From Symsagittifera roscoffensis (Eukaryota > Xenacoelomorpha > Acoela > Convolutidae): a DNA stretch of 64,000 nucleotides. The notes beneath the pieces are model-generated. The model was not told the DNA's origin. It searched no databases and was given only the letters and a program-made list of their open reading frames with translations. The position numbers were made by a program, and so were the translations under genes. The stretch lies in NCBI RefSeq assembly GCF_963678635.1, contig NC_087063.1, forward strand, positions 65,524,471-65,588,470, written 5' to 3'. This document shows positions 55,701 to 64,000 of this stretch, piece by piece; the stretch's first letter is position 1, and each line of letters begins with the position of its first letter.

Positions 55701-55832
55701 ATTTGTGGAGAAGGAGGCTTCAGTGGGGGAAGAAATATACCACGGAACCCTCCCGGGACACGAAATATAAGAGATAAGAGTGTTATCTCAAGAATATAAC
55801 GGGAGCGGAGGCTTGGTCCCCCAGAGACTGTC
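52766..55832. repeat. 3.5-kb tandem array, unit U3 with internal deletion
   Basis: 3,067 bp. It lacks about 433 bp of core: sequence jumps from CCTAGTGAGA to ACGTAAAAAAGAAC near 55,440, with a short GA overlap. It also has a 6-bp insertion (CATAGAAATAGACC near 55,256) that is shared with U4 but not U1 or U2, so U3 and U4 are sisters. Confidence 0.95.
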
Positions 55833-58800
55833 TATAGGTTCTGAAAGACTTTTTCCGCAATTCCTATTGAAAGTGCCTAAAAATAATTGAAACGAGTGTA
55901 GTAGCCCCGTACGGCACTGGAACAATGCAAAAAACCGGACCAAAATTGGTTTGGAAACAAAAATTGGGCCAATAACTATTAAATATGGACCCTCCGATTC
56001 ACTCCTTTTCCAATCTTTAAGTCGTTAGCTCTATCCACGGAGCTAATCGGAGGGTTACTCAAAAACTCTCGGGCAACTGAGTCTGTTATGCTAGCACGCT
56101 CCTAACGCAAAAAAAATTTATTGCTCTAACTCTAATAACTCAAAAACTCGATCTCCAAAACAAATTGACAAAATTCGGAAAATCATCAAAATTTTGATCG
56201 AAAAATTTTGTTTTTTCTAACTTCTACTGAGTCCTTTCTCATGCTGTTTCTTTAGTCAGGTGGCTCGAACTACGTAGTAATTCCCTAAGTAAAAGCTTTT
56301 TGCAGTTCGGAAAAACTCGGATATCCAAAATTTTGGGGGTCTACAGTTTGGTCGAAAATCGGTAATTTTCGATAAAATTGGGGTGTTTTTCGGGTCTAAA
56401 TAGGGGATAAGTAATATATAGTAAGGACAATAATCTATTAGTAGTCGTTAATGAATATTACTATACCCTCCTTTGCACCAAAATACCCGAATTAAGACCT
56501 TTAACTCGGAAATTCGTGATCGATGGAGGGTACAATCGGACCGCGCCAATCGTGCCCGCCACCTCTTAAGTTTTAATGAAATAGTACCCGAACGATACTA
56601 AAATTGTTTCAACGATGCCCAACAGTCGTTGTGGATGTTGTCGTTTATGCCCCTGTTGAGTGTGGAACACGTTGGTCAGCTTGCCACTCTACCCTCCGGT
56701 CACCGGCAAAATCACCATTAACGTGCTTAAATACACAAATTACACTCAAGGGAGGGTACCCAACCCGTCACCAAAACACCCAATCTTTCTATCAGAAATG
56801 ATATAAATCAATCTGAAACAACACCAAATAAGATGGTCAGATCACATCTCGTCCGGAAATGACATATAAACTGTCACTTTATGTTTTTTATTGTTTTTGG
56901 TCTTTTTTGTGTTTTTACTGTTTTTTGTACTTTTTTGTTTTCAAATAAATTTATATTTGGCTTTTTCTTGGTTATACACTATTTTTGTTTAGTTTTACGC
57001 TTTCTCGTAAACTGTTTTTGGTCCTAGGACCTTGGGGTAAGCGGGCTCATGTCTTCCCTCCCACCTAACCCTCCGGCCCCGGAACTTTGAGTGTTAACTA
57101 GGTTAAAAAGCTAAATAGTACTAGGCGGAGCGTACGTACCTTCCCCCTAGTTCAACAAAAGTCACTAAGGCCTGTAACTCGGGAATGGAATACGCCCGGA
57201 GCGGAGTGTTCGTCGCTGAAAGGTTTGCTGATCATGATGGTCTCATGCCTTTAACAGGCCCACCCAGGAGCGCCATAAAAACGTCTATGTAACATTCGAC
57301 CAAATAATACACAGTGCTGGAGCTTAGAAAAAGTACCTATTAACGACTGGCAGGCGTCAGTTACCTTAATTCTGCTCGTTTTTCACCGTCTCGACCTTGC
57401 GATTGGATTTTCTGATCTGTTTAGGGCTAAGTAAAAAGTTACTATTCTTAGGCCATCAGTCAAACCACTTCTGATCAGCTTTCGTTTACATGCGGACACA
57501 ACCACATAGCCGAGTCTCGGATCCTCAGACTACGTGATTGCTATTAAAAACATAGCTCGAATAACCTATTTTACTATGTTTTTGGTGACAGTTTTATATT
57601 AAATTCATTGGAGATGGATTGACCCTTTCCTCTTTCTAGCTACTCATATTCTAAAATATCAAACAATACCGGTGTTAATTCAAAATATTATGGCATCAGA
57701 GTAGCTAAAAAGGTTGTTTATTATAGTCTTTCACCATATATCAGTCTCTGGGGTGCCGAGCTTCCGCTTTCGTGATTTGCTCGAGATAACGTCGTTATCA
57801 CTCCCAATTCGTGGCACGGGAGGGTACTGCTCAATATTCCTGCCCCACTGAAGTCTCCCTTCTCACTATTTTCTTCTGTTAAGGGTCTTATTGTGCGTGA
57901 TCGTCACGATAAGAGACTTTGTGTTTTTGTCGTTCTCGTGCGACTGTTTTTCACTATATTTGCTGTTGTTCTGACTTTTCCACCTTTTTCAATCAAAATG
58001 GCAGTTTTTGGTATTTCTGAGAAATATTCGTTCGACAATCGAAATTTTGAAAAATTGAATTTTGTAGAATATTTCTACCATCCTTCGCAGCACTTTTTCG
58101 TCGTTAAGGCCTATAATCGTTTTCTTGTGTTTCGCCGGAAGGTTGCGCTGTGCCAATCTGGCAGAATGGCACACAAGAGCCATCAGCTGATCACGTTTCC
58201 ATTGAAAGAGCAAAAATTCCATTTGCCGATTTTGTTTACAAACAAGACGAAAGAAATTTCCAAGTCAATAGTCACTTGAATAGTTTGAAGCCGGGAAGAC
58301 TCTCAAAAAAAATCTTTTTACATAGAAATAGACCGAAAAATTTTATTTCAGAACCGTCTCAGTCGGATTGTCCAAAAAAATTATTTGAGGATTGTCCCAG
58401 TCGAAGACCAAAAATTTTTATTTCAGAACCGAGCTGATAAAAATTTGTAGTCAATTCCAATTCCTGTACTCGGAATTGAAGCATATCATATTCCAATTCC
58501 TAGTGAGATTTCTCAATTCCAATTCCGAAGAAATCAAGGAATTGAATTGCCTGCCTTTAGGTGGGGTACTGTGAGAGTAGTCTCAGAATTTGCAAATTTT
58601 GAGTCCAAATTCGAATGCTCAAATGCTTTTAGTTTCCAAGATGGGACGTTTTTTGTCATTTTAAATTTTTCAAAGAACTTAAATTTATAAACTTGACAAA
58701 ATTTATTGGTATTTTCAAAATCTGAAAGAATACAAACTTAGCAAAATTTGAAATTACGAACCTTGTTATTGGGTGCTGTCAGAGCACACTCAAAAGTGGC

Positions 58801-59332
58801 AGGTCTTTTTTTCAATATATGCGGTTTTTTACTGTTTTTTATAATTTCTCAAAAAATTCGAAGCACTGGAGGTGCGTTACATGCTAGTTATTATAATTGT
58901 GTGCCATTCTGCCAGACTGACACAGCACAACCTTCCGGCGACGTAAAAAAGAACGACTAAAGGCCTTATGGACGAAAAAGTGTTGCGAAGGAGGGTCAGA
59001 ATGTTCTAGAATTTTTAATTTTAAAATTTCGATTGAAGAGTGAACATTTCTGAGAAATAGAAAAAGACGGCCATTTTGACTAAAAAAGACGGGAAAACAG
59101 AACGACGCCATATATTGTGAAGAACAGTCGTACCAGAGACCGAAAATTACGAAGCCTCTTATCGTGGCAATAACACACGATAAGAACCTTAGCGACGGAT
59201 ATTTGTGGAGAAGGAGGCTTCAGTGGGGGAAGAAATATACCACGGAACCCTCCCGGGACACGAAATATAAGAGATAAGAGTGTTATCTCAAGAATATAAC
59301 GGGAGCGGAGGCTTGGTCCCCCAGAGACTGTC
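55833..59332. repeat. 3.5-kb tandem array, unit U4
   Basis: 3,500 bp including the 6-bp insertion shared with U3. Unlike the other units it continues past CTGTCTAT into the outer half of the right inverted repeat (59,333-59,785), so it is the original, complete end of the array. Confidence 0.95.
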
Positions 59333-59785
59333 TATGTGAAGGGACTGTATAGACTGACTGTATAGCTGCTATAATGTCATAGATCTTAATTAACACCGTT
59401 ATTATTTAATATTTCAGAGCATGAGTAGCTAGAAAAGGGAAAGGGTCAATCCATCTCCAATGGATTTAATATAGAACTGTCACACAAAAACATGTTAAAA
59501 TAGGTTGTTTGAGCCGTGTTTTTAATGACAATCACGTAGTCTGAGGATCCGAGACTCAGCTATGTGGTTGTGTTCGCATGTAAACGAAAGCTGATCAAAA
59601 GTCGTTTGACTGATGGCCTAAAAATGGTAACTTTTTACTTTGCCCTAAACAGACCAGAAAATCAACTGGCAAGGTCGAGACGGTGAAAAACGAGTAGAAT
59701 TAAGGTAACTGACGCCTGCCAGTCGTTAATAGGTACTTTTTCTACGCTCCGTCGCTGCGTGATATTTGGGCGAATGTTACATTGC
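57287..59785. mobile_element. Complete 2.5-kb inverted-repeat (foldback-like) element
   Basis: 2,499 bp: left inverted repeat 57,287 to about 58,180, core of about 720 bp, right inverted repeat 58,900-59,785. The long inverted repeats and absence of a transposase ORF suggest a non-autonomous DNA transposon or foldback element. No target-site duplication longer than AT can be read. Its left repeat is matched in direct orientation by the solo repeat at 28,991-29,881. Confidence 0.7.
58900..59785 (-). repeat. Right inverted repeat
   Basis: Reverse complement of 28,991-29,881; from TGTGCCATTCTGCC to GTTACATTGC. The outer 450 bp (59,333-59,785) is present only here and, inverted, in the left-type repeats. 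A stretch of about 90 bp near 59,333-59,420 differs from the left arm. Confidence 0.9.
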
Positions 59786-60052
59786 TGGTTAGAATTTTCC
59801 AAGTTTTTTTATTTTGGCTGAGCCATATGATGAAAGACGAGAAGTTTTGATGATATTCTTATATTATATTTTTAAAATGTTCAAACAAAAGTTTTTGCAC
59901 ATTTTGTTCGTCGTCAGGATTAAAGCATCTTATACTCACCGTTTTGCCACTAGCGGGTATCAGTTTTTCAAAATGCCGAAATCGCTCTCAGCATTTGCTT
60001 TAGTGTAATTTTTTAGACTTATGTGGTCGCAATTTTCTGGAAGCAGTCACTG
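59786..60052 (+). promoter_or_regulatory. Upstream region and 5' UTR of PRPS
   Basis: 267 bp between the inverted-repeat element and the PRPS start codon. ATATTATATTTTTAAAATG near 59,859 could hold a TATA-like element. Nothing decisive marks the transcription start. The element end so close to the start codon may have altered the promoter. Confidence 0.35.
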
Positions 60053-60171
60053 ATGAATATAAAAGTTCTGGGTGGCTCGTCTCACCCAAGTTTGCTTGCA
60101 ATTGTTTGCGATCGACTGGCTATTAAACCGGGAACAGTTACACTCAAGAAGTTCAGTAATCGAGAATCACG
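60053..60171 (+). CDS. Phosphoribosyl-pyrophosphate synthetase, first coding exon
   Basis: ATG at 60,053, 39 codons plus two bases. It reads MNIKVLGGSSHPSLL, then DRLAIKPGTV and LKKFSNRES, the strongly conserved N-terminus of PRPP synthetases (small-molecule kinase that makes PRPP from ribose 5-phosphate and ATP for nucleotide synthesis, in the cytosol). The exon ends CACG followed by GTTAGT, a good donor, leaving a phase-2 intron; I believe vertebrate PRPS genes have an intron at this place, to be checked. The next exon is not found before 64,000, so the intron is at least 3.8 kb and contains LINE-4 and a SINE. It is the only clear host-gene exon in the window. A processed pseudogene is unlikely because the match ends at a splice site. 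Confidence 0.85.
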
Positions 60172-60699
60172 GTTAGTTTGTTTTGTGAGAAAGACTTCTG
60201 TAAATGGCTGTTAAATAGCTCAGACTTTTTTTTGCTATGGCATAAACTTTTCTTAACCGTTCGTGTCTGTGATTGAGTTTTGTTAGAGTAGTTATTCATC
60301 CTATTTTAATCTGGTAATCTGTGTATGCAACTATTATAAATTATATACCTTTACTGTATTGATGCCTTTGCTTTTGTTGGTACTATGTTTAAATTGTGCT
60401 GTCTTCTACTATCGTTTTCTTTGAGCTTTTTTACAAATGGAAAAGGTCACTCATGCATTTGATATCCATTTTCATAAAATATGACTAAAATTGTTATTCC
60501 AATTTTTTAAAGGAATGACCAGGAGCTATGGCCTAGGGCTCAATACCAGGTGCCTGAAAACAGTTCTTAGGCATCCAAAAATTTTGAACAAAAGTCACAA
60601 AAAACTTGTCTTCCGTTCTCCAGACTTTTGTTAATTTTCAGTTTAAAGTGTATGTATAAAAAGGCATCCTTTTTAGAACGGTTATACTCATCATCAGCT
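60172..60699 (+). other. PRPS intron 1, first part
   Basis: Starts with the donor GTTAGT. AT-rich, with no gene or repeat that I recognise. LINE-4 begins near 60,700. Confidence 0.6.
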
Positions 60700-61890
60700 G
60701 CTGGCTTAATTAAATATGGATAAAAACTATATCGATCCAGGTCCAGGTAGGGCTTTTACGAGCAATGCCTGCCCGTTGCCCGCTTCATTCAGATCTCAAA
60801 TAAGTGCTCTCGATTGGCTCTTGTTCCGGGCGGTTTATTTGCACAAATCAAACCATTGTATCTCCAGTGACTTTCTTCTGCAGGTTTTTTGGACTCCATC
60901 AGGTGGTCTTTTCCAGTTCTCCCCATTTTCGGATTCGAGTGCTGCTTTGGGATATCTTTCTCTTTCATCCAGAGTACTTGTCGTCGCTTTTGTATTGTTT
61001 TATCCAGTGAGTCTCATTTCGCTACAGAGTTGATTCTGGTAGATGGAAGATCTTGTTCTTTGTGAAGAATTTGTGTAAGACAGCGGTTTTCAAAGGCTTA
61101 GATGTTACTCAAGTCACATTGTTTGAGCGGCCAGTTCTCGCATCCGAAAAGGATTACGCGTCTCAGACACGACCTGCATATCTTCACCTTGACTGATTGC
61201 GGGGTACTTCTTTGGCACCACACTTTTCTAAGATTCATGAAGTTCCCGGCAGCTTTTCCAATCCTGGTTTTGATCCGAGCTAGAAATTTTCCGTCCAATT
61301 GAATCTTACTTTCGAGGTAGATGAAGTTTTAAAATCGATCTGTTTCTTTCCATAGAAAAGTACTTTTAGTGGAAGTCCTGAGTGTAGATTTCCGTCTTGT
61401 CAGCGTTTAGATGAAGACGAACTAACACTGCCTTGCCAGCAAGTTTATCTTGTAGGCTTTGGGCGTCGACTCCGTAATCGTCGAGAAGGTAAATGTCATC
61501 TGCAAAATTCATGTCTCCTATGGTCATGTCCTAATCTCACGCCTACAGTCATGCGGAGTGCTTCATGCATTATCCAATCAATCGCAAGGTTGAAAACAAA
61601 AGGGAGTAGAATGGAGTCCTGTCTTACTCTACTAAAAATGTTGAATTTGCGAGACATTTTTTCTTCTCCAGATTGGTTGGCCCGCTCATCATATGCGAGC
61701 TCGAGCCTGTTTTTCACATTTGTTTCAAAGCTTTGGAAGGAAAGTATCAACAAAGAAATGCCTCTTTAGTTTGCGCAGTCGGAATTGTCATCCTTCCTGA
61801 GGAGAGGAACAATTACCGCGGTCGTCCACTCGAATGGTATGGAGCGCTTCTTTTAAGTGCATTGAAAGAGCTCTCGGCTATCATTACGAC
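60700..61890 (-). pseudogene. LINE-4 reverse transcriptase and tail
   Basis: Reading down: PFEWTTAVIVPLLRKDDNSD, a stop in place of the usual Trp before RGIS, then VRQDSILLPFVFNLAIDWIM (motif B), GDMNFADDIYLLDDYG with the catalytic FADD near 61,500, LHLNADKTEI, then RIKTRIGKAAGNFMNLRKVW, VILFGCENWPL and, near 60,890, ENWKRPPDGVQKTCRRKS. The catalytic Asp pair is intact, but several frames and stops are involved. Confidence 0.75.
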
Positions 61891-61899
61891 GCCACTGTA

Positions 61900-62730
61900 G
61901 TGTTTTTGAACCCGGTTTGAAAACGGGTTCAAGTCATTTAATTCCCATAACAAAGTGCTTAAACATGGTGCCCTGGATTCTATGCTTACATGATTAAAAG
62001 TGGTACAACACAATTTTCCCTAGGAATCGCTGACACTCAAAGCCTCACCTCAGCAAGCCGAATATTGGAGATTCCTGGCACTATATTTGCTTTGACGTAT
62101 TTTTGATTGGATTGTGCGAACTCCCAACGGTCCGTCGCTTTCCGAGAACTTGTGAGCAGAGCTTAGTACGAAGCTTTATGGGGCTAAACTTTGTCGATAA
62201 ACCAATAATTAGATAGGTCAACCAAAGACGAATTTCAGTTTCCTGCTTAGAGGCACAATAGAAATAACAGCCTTATTATACTATCGCAAAGATTAAATTT
62301 TCTATCTGAAATAATTTACAGAAATCTGAGGAGTAATTTTACCACCCCGGAAAATTTGGCATGCATCTTGGTATAGAGAGTTCCGTAGACGTGAAAACGG
62401 CTTCGATGTAAAGAATGAATTGAGCCAACTAAATGTTTCAAGAAAAAATATATCAACTGCACCTTTTGTTTGAGCATGCACGAGGCAAGCTAGAGGCCGA
62501 CAAAGTAAAAATGGAACAACATTTTGAAATTTTATTCGCTTGTGACCGTAGTTCAAGATGGTTGTTCCAGCAGACACTTGAGTTGGAAAGATAAGGTTTA
62601 AAATTGACCTAGTGGGGACAGTGATTTTTTCCACGGTAAATACAATGCAATGCACATTTTGATGCTGTCGTTTAACAATGATTTATGTTCCCGGGATTCC
62701 CCGACAAAACTGAGGAACGAACTCCCGGTA
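61900..62730. other. Insert splitting LINE-4
   Basis: About 0.8 kb with no RT-like coding. On both sides the LINE reading resumes: the connector ends near 62,740 and the RT restarts at 61,880. A short CGGGATTCC/GGAATCCC-type similarity near 62,695 and 62,795 and a 15-bp inverted repeat at 62,815-62,873 mark the right side. It is possibly a small non-autonomous element. Confidence 0.4.
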
Positions 62731-63119
62731 TTAGTGTTTTCTTGACAACATAAAATGTGACGTGGACTCTTCAGACAGGACTTTAGCCATGTTGGGGATT
62801 CCTAGAAAATGTCTGTTCTGAATTCCTAGTTCTTCTCGTTTTAGCTGACAGTACCCGGCTAGGAATTCAGAACACCGAACCATATAATGGCGGCGTAGTA
62901 TCGCTGAACACCCATCATGCAAAAACTCAGGGGGATATTGCCCAGTCCGACCGCTTTGCTTCTTTTGAGCTTTTCTGTAGCCTTCTTTACTTCATTGAGA
63001 GTTGTTGGGTCAGTGTTTACCTGGGTGGTTTTTTTGCAGCTCATTTTCTGCTCAGCAGGTGTTCGAAATGCTTGGCCCATTCTTCTATTCGCTCTTAGAG
63101 TCCTGGACCAGTTGGCCAT
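62731..63119 (-). pseudogene. LINE-4 connector and RT start
   Basis: Reads WSRTLRANRRMGQAFRTP, then TTLNEVKKATEKLKRSKAVG, LGNIPLSF, the typical pre-RT sequence of LINEs, then in another frame LHDGCSAILRRHYMVRCSEF. It breaks into the insert at about 62,730. Confidence 0.65.
62815..62873. repeat. 15-bp perfect inverted repeat
   Basis: GTTCTGAATTCCTAG (62,815-62,829) and CTAGGAATTCAGAAC (62,859-62,873) with a 29-nt loop. It lies at the edge of the insert in LINE-4. Confidence 0.85.
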
Positions 63120-63369
63120 CAGCTTTCTTCTCTGTTTTGCTGATTGTGGTCCTCATGCCTGCCAGTTGCCTGACTAGGGAGTAGGCCTTTTTCAGATAAC
63201 CCTCGAAATTCATTGCTAACAGCAGGTTTGCGTAGGCCCTCCATGTTGTATTCGATTATCTTGGCCTTGCGTATATGCCTTCAGTTTCAACAGTATCTGA
63301 GAGATGACAGGCTTATGGTCCATGTCGACATTTAAGTGGTTTGTGGTTTGAGTGCTGGTTACTGATGTT

Positions 63370-63787
63370 CTCCATCATCTGGCTACCTGGGCGATCTGGT
63401 TCTTGGTCCTTTCATCATTTGAGCTCCAGGTAAACGGAGTGTTTCCTTTTCTTGAATGTTGGGTTGGGTTGAAATGACAAGGTCATTCAGCACCGCGAAG
63501 CTGGTAAGTCGATCGCCATGGGCGTTCCGGGTTTCTAATGTGAAGTGCCTGATGCTTTTTTCTCTGTCCAGTGGAGAATAGACTTTGGCATTAAAATCTC
63601 CGCCTATTACAAGCATGACTTTCCGGAGTACAGTCTGTTGACACTTCTGCAGAGCTGAAAAAAAGTTGTCCTTGTCTGAATCACTGCTATCTTCTGTTCG
63701 GGCGTATGCATAGATAATGGCGAGTGCTATTGACACCTCATGAAGTCTCAGGTAGAATAGTCTTGGTCCCCAGTGTTTCCATTCCAT
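63370..63787 (-). pseudogene. LINE-4 endonuclease
   Basis: Reads ALAIIYAYARTEDSSDSDKD, VMLVIGGDFNAKV (GDFN catalytic block), ETRNAHGDRLTSFAVLNDL; after a frameshift near 63,440 it continues TWSSNDERTKNQI, the last strand motif of APE-type LINE nucleases. The N-terminal N and E motifs are beyond 63,790 and not visible, so the element is 5'-truncated or scrambled there. Confidence 0.75.
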
Positions 63788-63876
63788 GACGTGATTACAT
63801 GTCGATGTTGGATGTCAATTCTTACTCCGTGCATATCTCGGCTCTCATTGCTGGAGCAGAACACCTAAAGGTGTTT

Positions 63877-64000
63877 GGGGAGCAGTGGTGAAGTGGTTAC
63901 GTCTCCGCCTCTCAATCGAAAGGTCGGATGTTCGAGGCCCACCATGATCCGTGCTCGTTGCTTGAGGGTGAGGCAACATTACCCAGCCCAGAAAAATAAC
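63877..64000 (+). mobile_element. tRNA-derived SINE head, cut by the window end
   Basis: GGGGAGCAG, then A box TGGTGAAGTGG (63,886-63,896) and B box TGTTCGAGGCC (63,929-63,939), the internal RNA polymerase III promoter of a tRNA-like sequence about 68 bp long. Sequence continues with no tRNA 3' end. The stem pairing is too poor for a working tRNA. The tRNA of origin is not resolved; the loop region TCTCAAT is Glu- or Leu-like. It is a SINE by structure; the tail lies beyond the window. Confidence 0.7.

Larger units (their letters stand above)
28991..59785 (-). mobile_element. 30.8-kb structure bounded by inverted repeats, carrying Ty3-like, macro-domain and SGNH genes
   Basis: Outer ends are matching inverted repeats of about 0.89 kb, both starting GCAATGTAAC. 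Contents from right to left: four 3.5-kb tandem units, a GGAGGGT-rich leader, gag, protease-RT-RNase H, macro-domain ORF, SGNH accessory ORF and a non-coding segment. No integrase, transposase or LTR is seen. No clear target-site duplication flanks the ends, only AT next to GTAAC. Either this is one giant composite element, or a Ty3-like element sits by chance between a solo left end and a complete 2.5-kb inverted-repeat element (57,287-59,785). The bounded arrangement is observed; mobility as a unit is inferred and unproven. Confidence 0.45.
60700..63790 (-). mobile_element. LINE-4: decayed APE-type LINE in the PRPS intron
   Basis: Minus strand, from right to left: endonuclease (63,787 to about 63,370), connector and RT start (63,119-62,731), an unrelated segment (about 62,730-61,900), RT (61,880-61,380), and C-terminal tail (61,300 to about 60,700). 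It is antisense to PRPS. The wording differs from LINEs 1 to 3 and looks RTE-like; clade not settled. Confidence 0.75.

Overview
The window is eukaryotic, animal-like genomic DNA made almost entirely of nested mobile elements. One fragment of an ordinary host gene can be recognised: the first coding exon of a phosphoribosyl-pyrophosphate synthetase (PRPS), at about 60,053-60,171 (+), ending in a plausible splice donor. The intron-bearing housekeeping gene, the CR1/Jockey-like LINEs with PHD-type ORF1 proteins, the Penelope-like elements with GIY-YIG nucleases, a Ty1/copia element primed on the anticodon arm of initiator tRNA-Met, and a tRNA-derived SINE head all point to an invertebrate animal, probably aquatic. 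The species cannot be named from the sequence alone.

Layout. 1-4,117: an SGNH-like fragment, a 78-bp minisatellite and a decayed CR1-like LINE (+), whose ORF1 and ORF2 share one frame across a UGA-CUA-G stop inside a small hairpin. 4,118-14,320: head-to-tail 1,307-bp repeats carrying the 3' end of an RT-element protein (minus strand, frameshifted); the first unit is split by a complete copia element (4,315-9,186) with matching 338-bp LTRs and 5-bp target duplications. 14,321-28,740: dispersed repeats, an (AGT)n microsatellite, two more decayed LINEs with PHD-like ORF1 (both minus), an SGNH-like fragment and two Penelope-like elements.

28,991-59,785 is the most unusual part: about 30.8 kb bounded by inverted repeats of about 0.89 kb. 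Inside, on the minus strand, lies a 13.6-kb set of Ty3-like genes: gag with two zinc-knuckle regions, a DTGA protease, RT and RNase H. The frame then runs on for about 290 residues with no integrase, followed by an ORF with an OARD1-type macro domain and a very long accessory ORF with one clear and one probable SGNH-hydrolase domain. All are broken by stops and frameshifts, including a stop that replaces the Tyr of the RT YxDD box. I find no LTRs. A leader rich in GGAGGGT motifs separates gag from four 3.5-kb tandem units (45,778-59,332), each containing a truncated copy of a 2.5-kb inverted-repeat element. The last copy supplies the right-hand terminal repeat.

59,786-64,000: PRPS promoter-proximal DNA, PRPS exon 1, and intron sequence carrying a fourth decayed LINE (minus strand, split by an insert) and the tRNA-like head of a SINE. 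Only the copia element looks intact; nearly everything else is in some stage of decay.
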